Below are positions 1 to 7,592 of a stretch of 64,000 bases of DNA, piece after piece. A model generated the notes under the pieces. It had not been told where the DNA came from, searched no databases, and saw only the letters and a list, made by a program, of their open reading frames with translations. Source of the DNA: Aquimarina sp040786285 (lineage in GTDB: Bacteria; Bacteroidota; Bacteroidia; Flavobacteriales; Flavobacteriaceae). Position 1 is the first letter of the stretch. Each line of letters opens with the position of its first letter. The stretch is taken from the NCBI RefSeq assembly GCF_040786285.1, contig NZ_JBFMKQ010000001.1, positions 1,798,001 through 1,862,000 on the forward strand. Reading direction: 5' to 3'. Both the position numbers and the translations under genes were made by a program.

Positions 1-550
1 TCCAACCTAATGAATTGGTGAGGATATATATTTTTTGAAGTTCACTAATAAGTCGATTTTCAGAATTTGTAACTAACGATGATTTTTTTACTTTTTTTTC
101 GAGTTGGTTCACTACCTTTTTCCTTATTAAGTTGTGATCTTTAGGATTATATTGGTTTAAAAGACCATATTGAAGGCTATGGTATTTTATATCAGGATTA
201 ATATTGATTTCTGGTTTTGGGATTTTAGTAATCACTACAGTTTTAATATCCTTGTTAAGGATGTAATCAATTTTACTGAGATCGTAAGATACTTCTACTT
301 TGGCATTAACAACTACTAGGGCAGTTTTTATAGTAGGAATAAAAGAAAATACTTTTTTATCCTCTTTGTAATTAATCACTTCAGAGAAATGCCCTTCGGT
401 AACAACAAGTTTGCCAACGTTTTTAATTTGATTAAGGATAAGATCAGAAGATTGAAGCTCTGTTTTTCGGGTATTCGATTGATCAATAAAATACTTTATT
501 CCAAATACTAATAAAGCCGCTATTGCTGCTCCGAGTAGAAAATTACGCAT
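1..550 (-). CDS. DUF4230-type membrane-anchored protein (partial, C-terminus off window)
   Basis: An open minus-strand frame runs from an ATG at 548-550 off the left edge, giving about 183 residues with no stop. It starts MRNFLLGAAIAALLVFGIKY, a single N-terminal membrane anchor with no lipobox. A soluble region follows in which a VVTEGHFSEVINYKED segment and a run resembling KTALVVVNAKVEVSYDLSKI match the layout of DUF4230 proteins. The function of that family is unknown; the anchor suggests an envelope-facing location. The gene lies downstream of the DUF4136 lipoprotein gene on the same strand but is separated from it by a terminator-like hairpin. The family call comes from recalled sequence character, not from a search. 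Confidence 0.75.
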   Translation of the reverse strand, partial: MRNFLLGAAIAALLVFGIKYFIDQSNTRKTELQSSDLILNQIKNVGKLVVTEGHFSEVINYKEDKKVFSFIPTIKTALVVVNAKVEVSYDLSKIDYILNKDIKTVVITKIPKPEININPDIKYHSLQYGLLNQYNPKDHNLIRKKVVNQLEKKVKKSSLVTNSENRLISELQKIYILTNSLGW

Positions 551-579
551 AGGTTTTTACTATCAGGTTTAGCATAAAT

Positions 580-620
580 GTACATAAAAAAAATATAGCC
601 CTTCTATAAAGAAAGGCTAC
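580..620 (-). terminator. rho-independent terminator of the DUF4136 gene
   Basis: TAGCC (596-600) pairs with GGCTA (615-619), with inner TTCT/AGAA pairs and one mismatch. Read on the minus strand, the hairpin is followed by a run of eight T. It sits just downstream of the DUF4136 stop codon. Confidence 0.7.
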
Positions 621-643
621 ACTTATGTAAAGAAATATTGGTA

Positions 644-1192
644 TTATTCTATCTGTGGTGGATATTTTTCGAGGATTGCGCCAACAATCTCATTCATTTT
701 TTCCTGCTTTTTGTCTACATCTTTAGTCAAGGCCGATGTACCCATTCCTTGCCAAATCAGTTCTTTTTTAGAAGCGTCTATAAGGTCTATATATAGGGTG
801 CCTTCAGTTACTGTCGAAACCGAATTGTAGTTACCACCCCAAAACCAGGGATTCCACCCCCAGCCATATCCCCAACCGGGACCCCAGCCCCAGCCCCAGT
901 TATTCTGGTATACTGATACATTTTCACGGGTTTTTGTAAAAATACTAACTAACATATCTGGATTTTCTGATTTAATAAATCCTTTTGAAGTCATATCTGC
1001 TTCGATAGCTCTTAAGATGCGTTTTTTGTCTAGATCACTAATTTCTGCTTTGTCAATACCTGGCTTGAAGAATGCATAGCTTTTATAGGTATTAAAATTT
1101 GCCTGCTTATCATAATCTGAAGCCACACGTACAGTGGTGCAGGAACTAAAAGTTATGATAAGGATTAATGATAAAAGTGATAAAAATTTCAT
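644..1192 (-). CDS. DUF4136 domain lipoprotein
   Basis: This 182-residue protein has a lipoprotein signal peptide: a hydrophobic stretch followed by the lipobox FSSC, with the acylated Cys at residue 18. The mature part begins TTVRVASDYDKQANFNTYKS, which is typical of DUF4136 (start of mature chain, then an 'F..Y+SYAF' strand). A Gly/Trp-rich loop at about residues 99-120 (repeated GWGWG, PWFWGG) is characteristic of many flavobacterial members. The C-terminal half ends in 'EGTLYIDLIDASKKELIWQG'-like strands and a short helix. It is probably outer-membrane anchored. The function of the family is not established. It is monocistronic, with a terminator downstream. Confidence 0.85.
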   Translation of the reverse strand: MKFLSLLSLILIITFSSCTTVRVASDYDKQANFNTYKSYAFFKPGIDKAEISDLDKKRILRAIEADMTSKGFIKSENPDMLVSIFTKTRENVSVYQNNWGWGWGPGWGYGWGWNPWFWGGNYNSVSTVTEGTLYIDLIDASKKELIWQGMGTSALTKDVDKKQEKMNEIVGAILEKYPPQIE

Positions 1193-1279
1193 AATCCCTT
1201 GTTTTAGAGGTTCAACAATAAATAGCTTTTTTAACTATTTACCAACAATAATCATACCATGACACTAGTTTTAACACTA

Positions 1280-1453
1280 TTATTTAGTGTAGCTATTTGT
1301 TTTTTTATCATAGCCATACGGGCAGTGCCTGCAGCCACTCTCACAACAATATCCTCTTCTAAGGTGATATTGTTCTGTAAAACATCGATACCCTTCGGGG
1401 GTAATATAATAATCTCCGTCTTTTGGAGTTAATACTTTTTTAGGGTTACTCAT
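1280..1453 (-). CDS. DUF5522 small cysteine-rich protein
   Basis: A 57-residue cytoplasmic protein. The frame can be extended to a TTG at 1462, but that codon lies inside a perfect TATTTTTG promoter element, so the ATG at 1453 (MSNPKKVLTPKDGDYY) is the better start. The core PEGYRCFTEQYHLRRGYCC then CRHCPYGY carries five cysteines near the C-terminus. This is the DUF5522 signature and looks like a metal- or Fe-S-binding knuckle, although nothing is established for the family. The gene is divergent from the 1483 operon, with only 29 bp between the start codons. Confidence 0.85.
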   Translation of the reverse strand: MSNPKKVLTPKDGDYYITPEGYRCFTEQYHLRRGYCCESGCRHCPYGYDKKTNSYTK

Positions 1454-1459
1454 ATCATA

Positions 1460-1467
1460 CAAAAATA
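1460..1467 (-). promoter_or_regulatory. -7 promoter element of the DUF5522 gene
   Basis: TATTTTTG on the minus strand fits the Bacteroidota consensus TANNTTTG exactly. Only 6 nt separate it from the ATG at 1453, so the transcript should be nearly leaderless. Confidence 0.6.
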
Positions 1468-1482
1468 GTATCTTGTAATTAT

Positions 1483-1809
1483 ATGCGCATAGTTGTTAAC
1501 AAATATTTGATAGGTCGCCATTTTGTTGGGTTAGCTCTTTGGCCTTTTATTGTGGTGAAGGACTCCTTTCTTAAAGAAGATGAAATCTTTATCAACCATG
1601 AGAAAATTCATATAAGACAACAAGCAGAGTTGTTGGTATTGCCATTCTATATTCTTTATTTTGCAGAATATATTATTAGGGTAGTACAATATCGAAATTC
1701 GCAACAAGCGTATCGCAATATTTCTTTTGAAAGAGAGGCATACTACAATGAAGATGATCTCGATTATTTAAAAAAGAGAAGACCCTGGAGTTTTATTAAA
1801 TATTTATAA
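1483..1809 (+). CDS. minigluzincin-like small HExxH protein
   Basis: A 108-residue protein with H39-E40-K-I-H43 followed by IRQQ, a hydrophobic segment (about residues 50-68), and then SFEREAYYNE (residues 81-90). HExxH plus a downstream Glu in an E-x-E-A context is the zinc-ligand layout of gluzincin peptidases, and the arrangement resembles the catalytic core of M56/BlaR-type proteins reduced to its minimum. The length matches the single-domain 'minigluzincins'. Whether it is active is unknown. It is the first gene of a forward operon; its stop codon directly abuts the ATG of the PLP enzyme. In databases it would probably be called hypothetical, so the peptidase link is an inference from the motif. 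Confidence 0.6.
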   Translation: MRIVVNKYLIGRHFVGLALWPFIVVKDSFLKEDEIFINHEKIHIRQQAELLVLPFYILYFAEYIIRVVQYRNSQQAYRNISFEREAYYNEDDLDYLKKRRPWSFIKYL

Positions 1810-2751
1810 ATGCATATTTTCTCTTCGGAAACGGTACTTTCAGAAAATCAACAGATTAACCACCCGATTTTGGATAATGCAGAAGTTTCTTTGGATATTA
1901 AGCGAGAAGATGAGATCCATACCCATGTTTCCGGAAACAAATTCAGAAAATTAAAATACAATCTAGCCGAAGCTAAAAAATTAGGATTCAGTACGATCCT
2001 TACTTTTGGAGGAGCATATAGTAATCATATAGCGGCTACGGCATCTGCAGGAAAGATGGTGGGGATGCATAGCATCGGGATTATTAGGGGAGAAGAATTA
2101 GGTAAAGACCTCGATAAAACCTTGTCAGGAAATGATACGTTACATTTTGCTTCGGTATCAGGAATGCGCCTTAAGTTTATTCCCAGAGAGCAGTATCGAG
2201 AAAAAACTTCTGAAACCTTTTTAGAAGAATTAACCAAAGAGTTTGGATCCTTTTACCTGGTTCCCGAAGGGGGAACCAACGAACTAGCGGTTAAAGGTTG
2301 CGAAGAAATACTCTCAGAACAAGATAAAGATTATGATATCATTTGTTGTGCTGTGGGTACCGGGGGAACGATTTCGGGTATCATTAATAGCGCCGGTACT
2401 CATCAAACTGTACTGGGTTTTCCGGCATTAAAAGGTGAATTTCTTTCCGAAGAAATAAAAAAATATACTACAAAAACAAACTGGAAACTAATAACCAACT
2501 ACCATTTTGGAGGCTATGGTAAAATAAACGCAGAGGGCGTAGAGTTTATAAATAGGTTCTATGCACAGCAACACATTGCATTAGATCCTGTCTATACCGC
2601 TAAGATGCTTTTTGGGATTTTTGACATGGTACAAAAAGGTGTTTTTCCAAAAAATACTCGTATTTTAGCCGTGCATACCGGAGGGTTACAAGGTATTGCT
2701 GGGATGAACAAAAGATTAAAGAAAAAGAAACTACCCCTTATTACAATTTAA
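1810..2751 (+). CDS. PLP-dependent D-cysteine desulfhydrase / ACC deaminase family protein
   Basis: A 313-residue fold-type II PLP enzyme. The motif VSGNKFRKLKYNL (about residues 40-52) carries the Schiff-base Lys, followed by GGAYSNH, which grips the cofactor phosphate and carboxylate. The glycine-rich phosphate cup is AVGTGGTISGI (about residues 192-202), and the C-terminal VHTGGLQG is conserved in this family. Known members split D-cysteine into pyruvate, H2S and ammonia or deaminate 1-aminocyclopropane-1-carboxylate; the true substrate cannot be told from sequence. It is cytosolic. It follows the minigluzincin-like gene with no spacer and precedes a peptidoglycan hydrolase gene by 8 bp, so the three are co-transcribed. 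Confidence 0.88.
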   Translation: MHIFSSETVLSENQQINHPILDNAEVSLDIKREDEIHTHVSGNKFRKLKYNLAEAKKLGFSTILTFGGAYSNHIAATASAGKMVGMHSIGIIRGEELGKDLDKTLSGNDTLHFASVSGMRLKFIPREQYREKTSETFLEELTKEFGSFYLVPEGGTNELAVKGCEEILSEQDKDYDIICCAVGTGGTISGIINSAGTHQTVLGFPALKGEFLSEEIKKYTTKTNWKLITNYHFGGYGKINAEGVEFINRFYAQQHIALDPVYTAKMLFGIFDMVQKGVFPKNTRILAVHTGGLQGIAGMNKRLKKKKLPLITI

Positions 2752-2759
2752 TACTGAAG

Positions 2760-3659
2760 ATGAGGAAATTTATTTCATTACTATGTATTACTGCATTTTT
2801 GATTTCTTGTGGAGGAAACAAAAAAGTAATTACTTCGAGAACAAAAAAGCCAACACCAAGGCGAACTACGGTGACTACTATTGAGCGCAATACTCAAGAA
2901 GTTATTTCAGAAAAACTACCAGATGTAGCACCTAGAAAAAAATCACCTGCCACCATTCCTTATAAAGAACGTGTACAGCAATATATTTTCGAGTTTTCTA
3001 GCATTGCCATGAGCGAAATGAAAACGTACGGTATTCCAGCGAGTATTACTTTGGCACAAGGGATTTTAGAATCTGGTGCAGGATACGGAGACCTCACCCA
3101 GAGAGCAAGAAATCATTTCGGGATCAAGTGCCATGATTGGGAAGGTGATCGCGTATATCATGATGATGATCGTTCACAAGAATGTTTCAGAAAGTATAAT
3201 AAAGCGAGTGAATCTTTTCGAGATCATTCCTTGTTTTTAAAGAACAGAAAACGATATTCAAGACTTTTTACCTTCAATAAAAAAGATTATAAATCCTGGG
3301 CTCGTGGCCTTAGAGAAGCGGGATATGCAACAGACAGAAAATATCCCGAAAAATTGATTAGTATTATCGAAAAGCACCAATTATATAAGTTCGATGATGA
3401 GGTGTTAGGGCGTAAACGTAAGGCACGTAGAGGAGCTAAAACAGATATCTCTATGGCTGCAACTACACCACCTCTTGTTGTTTATAATAAGAAGGGTCAT
3501 GTAGTACAAAAAGGAGATACCCTATATTCTATTTCGCGTAAATATAAAATCTCTGTAAACGAACTCAAGGCATACAATAATCTCGCAGATAATAATATCA
3601 GAATCGGACAAGTACTTAAGGTAAAGGCCGAAGATGAGGAAGAAGAAGATTTCAACTAA
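2760..3659 (+). CDS. glucosaminidase (GH73) lipoprotein with LysM domain
   Basis: A 299-residue lipoprotein with lipobox LISC and the acylated Cys at about 17. A Lys/Thr-rich linker is followed by a mannosyl-glycoprotein endo-beta-N-acetylglucosaminidase domain (about residues 70-215). This contains 'ITLAQGILESGAGYG' with the catalytic Glu, then NHFGIKC, and 'YSRLFTFNKKDYKSWARGLREAGYATD', the conserved C-terminal part of the domain. A LysM peptidoglycan-binding domain (HVVQKGDTLYSISRKYKIS, about residues 246-292) follows. It probably cleaves glycan strands during growth or division from the periplasmic face of the outer membrane. It sits in the operon with hemL, starting 2 bp after this gene. 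Confidence 0.92.
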   Translation: MRKFISLLCITAFLISCGGNKKVITSRTKKPTPRRTTVTTIERNTQEVISEKLPDVAPRKKSPATIPYKERVQQYIFEFSSIAMSEMKTYGIPASITLAQGILESGAGYGDLTQRARNHFGIKCHDWEGDRVYHDDDRSQECFRKYNKASESFRDHSLFLKNRKRYSRLFTFNKKDYKSWARGLREAGYATDRKYPEKLISIIEKHQLYKFDDEVLGRKRKARRGAKTDISMAATTPPLVVYNKKGHVVQKGDTLYSISRKYKISVNELKAYNNLADNNIRIGQVLKVKAEDEEEEDFN

Positions 3660-3661
3660 AC

Positions 3662-4948
3662 ATGATATACCAAAGAAGTAGCGCACTATTCGTAGCAGCG
3701 CAAAAAGTGATTCCTGGTGGGGTCAACTCACCAGTAAGAGCTTTCAAAGCAGTAGGAGGAGATCCCATATTTGTTAAAGAAGCCAAAGGAGCATATCTAT
3801 ATGATGAAGACGGAAACCGATTGATAGATTATATCAATTCCTGGGGGCCTATGATTCTCGGTCATGCTCATCCACCAGTAGTAAATGCAGTGGTTGAAAA
3901 AGCAAAAAAAGGAACAAGTTTTGGGATGCCTACAGAGATCGAAACACAGATTGCAGAATTGGCGGTTTCTATGGTGCCTAATATCGATAAGATACGTTTT
4001 GTAAATTCGGGGACAGAAGCCTGTATGAGTGCCGTGCGATTGGCTCGTGGGTTTACGAATAAGGATAAGATTATCAAATTTTCCGGTTGTTATCATGGGC
4101 ACAGCGATTCTTTCCTAATTCAGGCCGGTAGCGGCGCTGTTACTTTTGGAAGCCCAAATAGTCCAGGGGTTACCAAGGGAACTGCACAAGATACGTTGCT
4201 AGCAAGATATAATGATCTAGATCATGTAGAACAAATCATTGAATCCAATAAAGGAGAAATTGCCTGTATCATTATAGAACCTGTGGCAGGTAATATGGGA
4301 TGTATTCCTCCGGTAAAAGGCTTTCTTCAGGGGTTAAGAGCTTTATGCGATACACATGATATCCTTTTGATTTTTGATGAGGTAATGACAGGGTTTAGGC
4401 TTGCTAAAGGTGGGGCCCAAGAATTATTAGGAGTAGATGCCGATATCGTTACTTTTGGTAAGGTAATTGGTGGAGGGTTGCCTGTTGGGGCTTTTGCTGC
4501 ACGAGAAGAAATCATGAATCACCTGGCACCATTAGGACCAGTATATCAAGCAGGAACATTAAGTGGTAATCCTTTAGCAATGGCTGCGGGATTAGCTATG
4601 CTTACCGAATTGAACGATAACCCGGAAATTTTTAAGAGTTTAGCAGAAAAGACAGAATACCTGCATCAAGGGATTGAAAAGGCTTTAAAACATCATTACG
4701 TAACACATACTATTAATAGAGTGGGATCAATGATCTCGGTACACTTTGCTAAAGATAATGTAGTAGACTTTGATACTGCTGCTAATGGGAATAATGAAAC
4801 CTTTAAAAAGTTCTTTCATGGTATGTTGGATAATGGGATTTATATCGCGCCAAGTGCATTCGAAACTTGGTTTATCACCGATGCCTTAACCTATAAAGAT
4901 CTTGATGATACCATCGCTGCAGTGGAGAAAGTAGCAGGGACTCTTTAG
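3662..4948 (+). CDS. hemL: glutamate-1-semialdehyde 2,1-aminomutase
   Basis: A 428-residue protein, the normal length for the family. It converts glutamate-1-semialdehyde to 5-aminolevulinate, the second step of the C5 route to haem, with PLP. Diagnostic segments are VIPGGVNSPVRAFKAVGG at the N-terminus, 'FVNSGTEACMSAVRLARGFT', 'GCYHGHSDS', 'FDEVMTGFR', and TFGKVIGGGLPVGAF, which carries the PLP lysine. It is cytosolic. It is the last gene of the forward operon that starts at 1483 and is followed by an imperfect bidirectional terminator shared with the convergent TIR gene. No other heme genes are in the window. Confidence 0.97.
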   Translation: MIYQRSSALFVAAQKVIPGGVNSPVRAFKAVGGDPIFVKEAKGAYLYDEDGNRLIDYINSWGPMILGHAHPPVVNAVVEKAKKGTSFGMPTEIETQIAELAVSMVPNIDKIRFVNSGTEACMSAVRLARGFTNKDKIIKFSGCYHGHSDSFLIQAGSGAVTFGSPNSPGVTKGTAQDTLLARYNDLDHVEQIIESNKGEIACIIIEPVAGNMGCIPPVKGFLQGLRALCDTHDILLIFDEVMTGFRLAKGGAQELLGVDADIVTFGKVIGGGLPVGAFAAREEIMNHLAPLGPVYQAGTLSGNPLAMAAGLAMLTELNDNPEIFKSLAEKTEYLHQGIEKALKHHYVTHTINRVGSMISVHFAKDNVVDFDTAANGNNETFKKFFHGMLDNGIYIAPSAFETWFITDALTYKDLDDTIAAVEKVAGTL

Positions 4949-4954
4949 TTTGTA

Positions 4955-4999
4955 ATAAAAACTTGTCTTCGAAAGGCATAGGCAGACCATAGTTTTTAT
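4955..4999. terminator. bidirectional terminator between hemL and the TIR gene
   Basis: ATAAAAACT (4955-4963) pairs with AGTTTTTAT (4991-4999), with an inner GTCT/AGAC stem. It lies between two convergent genes. Confidence 0.5.
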
Positions 5000-5019
5000 A
5001 AGTGTTTGGCGACTATTGT

Positions 5020-5562
5020 TTACGATGTAAACCATTCTGCTAATGTTTTTTCATCTCCATTAGGGTATTTTACATCATATGCCAGTGCGGTAAAATCATT
5101 TTCTTTGATGTAGGCATGTTTTTTTAGATAGTCGGCGCCACCATAGTCACTAAAATCTTCTCGTATGGGTAAAACAACAATATCTTCTGGTGCTTTTATG
5201 GTAGCAGCTAATCGTAGTACCCAATCACACCATTTTGATTGTACAGCAGTCTCTGTTGCTAGAAAAATAAACTTTTTGTTCTCTTGTATTTGCTGTTGTA
5301 ATTGTTTCGAGGTGATGTCACTTTTGTCTCTTGGTATGTTTTCATCCAGCCAATCTGCATAGATCAGTACATCAAAATCCTTTAAAAAATTAATTGCACT
5401 ATCCAGTTCTTCCAGCTCATCGGGATGGTAAGAAAGAAACACAGTTACTTTAAGATTTTTGGTTTCTTTCTTAAAGAGTTGTAGACTTTCGGTGACGTCT
5501 TTAGTGTATATTCTTGCAGAGTTCCTTAATTGTAGTAACCCATACTTTGGTAGTATACTCAT
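5020..5562 (-). CDS. TIR-domain protein, canonical NADase Glu not evident
   Basis: A 180-residue protein. The N-terminal 35 residues are followed by a TIR fold: strand A 'KVTVFLSYHPDELEELDSA', 'VLIYADWLDENIPRD' (box-2-like region), 'KKFIFLATETAVQSKWCDWV' and 'IVVLPIREDF'. Bacterial TIR domains often cleave NAD+ using a Glu four residues after the Trp of the W-C motif. Here W111 is followed by V115, and no Glu is in reach, so it may be inactive or use another residue. There is no partner (ThsA, SIR2, Argonaute or similar) beside it. A role in immunity or signalling is only a family-level possibility. It is convergent with hemL. Confidence 0.8.
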   Translation of the reverse strand: MSILPKYGLLQLRNSARIYTKDVTESLQLFKKETKNLKVTVFLSYHPDELEELDSAINFLKDFDVLIYADWLDENIPRDKSDITSKQLQQQIQENKKFIFLATETAVQSKWCDWVLRLAATIKAPEDIVVLPIREDFSDYGGADYLKKHAYIKENDFTALAYDVKYPNGDEKTLAEWFTS

Positions 5563-5770
5563 TAATCGTGTGACATGGTTTATAAGAAAGTATATAACGT
5601 TGCAGTCTTAGGTTTTGTTGTTGTTAACGACATAAAATATTTGTGATTATTGCTAATCTGTATAAGGTGATCGAGTATTTGGAGTATGCTTTTTTTCAAG
5701 TTCTAGAAGTATGCATAAACTTATATGATTTTTATAAAAAAGAAATATGAAACTTGTCTTTTAAAAAAGT
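5563..5770. other. AT-rich upstream region of the TIR gene
   Basis: No open frame with coding character is visible. The promoter of the TIR gene must lie here, but no clear TANNTTTG was found. Confidence 0.4.
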
Positions 5771-5805
5771 AAACCCCATAAGCTTTTATATAGCCTATGG
5801 GGTTT
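5771..5805. terminator. strong hairpin, terminator-like
   Basis: AAACCCCATA (5771-5780) pairs with TATGGGGTTT (5796-5805), a perfect 10-bp stem. No gene ends immediately next to it, so it may end an unseen transcript coming from the palindrome cluster or isolate the TIR promoter. Confidence 0.45.
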
Positions 5806-5910
5806 GCTAACTAACACAAACTCGCTTTTTGATATTTTTTGAACCTATAGAAGGCTGTTTTTATCTTTTTATTGGTTGTCACAAACTTACATCAAATCTT
5901 AATACGACGG

Positions 5911-6560
5911 TATGGGGATTAAACCCCTTTTTTGATAGGGGAATTTCCGGAATCTATGATAACCAGGTCTGTAGAGTGGTTATGGCTTAATGCTATAAAA
6001 AGGTTGAGATACATCCCAATGACCATTGGGTCACTTGAACAGATGGGTAGTTCAAAACAAAAAAAAGATATCATATCGAAAGCTTGAGGAACGAGCATGT
6101 ATCGAGATGTTTTATAAAAACGCCAAGTATTCTGAGCCCCACAACAAACTTTGGGGAGGCACCGTCGAAGGTCTGTCATTCTTTTTAGTAGGTTCGTTTC
6201 TTATGAGTAGGTGGTTGTTTATTGATTCGAAGCGGTTCTAACCCCTTTTTCATAAGTGTATAGATCATGGTTTGGTGGTTAATTGCTAGTTCGAAAGGGT
6301 AGAATACCATCTCGACGGAGTGTTCTACTCATTACAATGGGTTGTTGTACTGGTTCGAGACGATATAGAACCCATTCGAATGGGTTAAGAACCTGTTATA
6401 AGCAGTAAACAACCGGCTCTAAGTACTTATGTAACCGATTAGAAAGGGTTTAGAACCGCTTCGAAGCACCTTGGTATGGGTAATAAGGGGTTCGTAACCG
6501 GGTTAGGGGTGGTTCAGAACCACCCTTAGGGGGGTAACGAACCGGGTAGTAACGAATTTG
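5911..6560. repeat. cluster of short palindromes built on GGTTC / GAACC and TTCGAA
   Basis: This non-coding stretch holds many overlapping inverted repeats. ACCCATTCGAATGGGT (around 6370-6386) is a perfect 16-bp palindrome. GGGTGGTTC (6507-6515) pairs with GAACCACCC (6517-6525) and is nested inside GGTTCGT (6489-6495) pairing with ACGAACC (6537-6543). TTCGAAGCGGTTCTA (6226-6240) is the exact reverse complement of TAGAACCGCTTCGAA (6451-6465). GGTTC or GAACC occurs about ten times between 6190 and 6545. Two short frames overlap it on opposite strands, but they have repeat-driven composition and no family resemblance. The region looks like a REP/BIME-type cluster or a highly structured RNA. Confidence 0.65.
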
Positions 6561-6601
6561 TTTGACTGCTTCATTGCTTCATAATGAATGTTACTTTTAG
6601 T

Positions 6602-7411
6602 TTACTTGCTGTAGGTTTTAGAAGTAAAGGATTTATGAATTATTTTCCATTCTTCCTCTATTTTTAGTAGCAATAGGTAATCTATGGCTACTCTATCTCT
6701 ATCGGGCATGAGTATCTGTATTTTTGCAAGACCAGCATCTTCTTCATAATCTATAGATACTACTTTGCCGATGCGATTATATGTTTTGCCATTGGTGAAA
6801 TTAGTCATGTATTTTTTTCCCGGGATAATACCCAGCGTATCTTTTTTGATATAATACAAATTGAAATCTTTATGAAATGCTTTATCTAATCTCTCGGGTT
6901 TGCTATTGGCCGTACCTTCTATGTAGTGTAATAAGGTGGTATTGATGTTGTCGATCTCTAGTGTGTTTTTAGCTTGTAGGTCTGCTACTTTTTCGAACGT
7001 ATTAAGATTAATGATTTTATGAAGGATTTTCCATGTTCCTTGTATTTTTAACAGTAACAGGTAGTCGGTTGCTACTCTGTTTCTGTCAGGAAAATAAACT
7101 TCAATCTTAGCCGATGCTGCGTCGTTTTCATAATCGATAGTGATTATTTTTCCGATCCGATTATATTTTTTACCCTTTTCTACACGTTCGATATAACCCT
7201 TACCATCTATTACTTTTAGAGTATCTGTATCTACAATAAATAGCTTGAAATCTTTATGGAATACTTTTTTTAACCGTTCTGGTTCTCCGTTGGCAGTGCC
7301 TTCTATATAATGTTGTAAGGTAGTGTTGATCTGCTCAATTTCTGATTGTGCGCTTACTTCAAAATTCCAAATAAGGGTAAATACAAAGAGTAGTATAATG
7401 TTTTTTTTCAT
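6602..7411 (-). CDS. secreted protein with two NTF2-like (lumazine-binding-like) domains
   Basis: The open frame extends to 7498, but the ATG at 7411 gives MKKNIILLFVFTLIWNFEVS followed by AQ, a clean signal peptide, so this start is chosen (269 residues). Two tandem domains of about 115 residues follow. Each begins 'I..INTTLQHYIEGTANGEPERL', has a 'FHKDF.L' strand, a K..I..V...K.YNRIGK segment, and ends 'DYLLLLKI.G.WKI.HK'. This is the SnoaL/NTF2-like 'putative lumazine-binding' layout. The duplication is clear at protein level. It is probably periplasmic or exported. The function is unknown; such domains bind small ligands or act as hydrolases or isomerases. Confidence 0.8.
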   Translation of the reverse strand: MKKNIILLFVFTLIWNFEVSAQSEIEQINTTLQHYIEGTANGEPERLKKVFHKDFKLFIVDTDTLKVIDGKGYIERVEKGKKYNRIGKIITIDYENDAASAKIEVYFPDRNRVATDYLLLLKIQGTWKILHKIINLNTFEKVADLQAKNTLEIDNINTTLLHYIEGTANSKPERLDKAFHKDFNLYYIKKDTLGIIPGKKYMTNFTNGKTYNRIGKVVSIDYEEDAGLAKIQILMPDRDRVAIDYLLLLKIEEEWKIIHKSFTSKTYSK

Positions 7412-7592
7412 GGTGAGCTTTTTGATTGACATTTCTAATAGCTTATAATACTTTATGTGTGACGAATGCTTTGTAAGCATGTTATGCGATAGAAACAAGA
7501 TAGTAAATCGGGTAGAGCCTTTGAGAAAATTATATTAGAATTAACTATTGTTTTGTGAGATGGATTTCTTCGTTGCTCACAATGACAGGTGT

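Noticed and set aside
1454..1462. TTG start for the DUF5522 gene
   Set aside because: The TTG belongs to a perfect TATTTTTG promoter element; ATG at 1453 is used instead.
5919..6241. Two overlapping small frames on opposite strands (86 and 71 codons)
   Set aside because: They lie in the palindrome cluster, have no signal peptide, motif or family character, and overlap each other.
5911..6560. CRISPR array
   Set aside because: The repeats are palindromic, degenerate and irregularly spaced, with no equal spacers and no cas genes.
7412..7498. Longer N-terminus of the NTF2-like protein
   Set aside because: It places 29 residues before a clear signal peptide.
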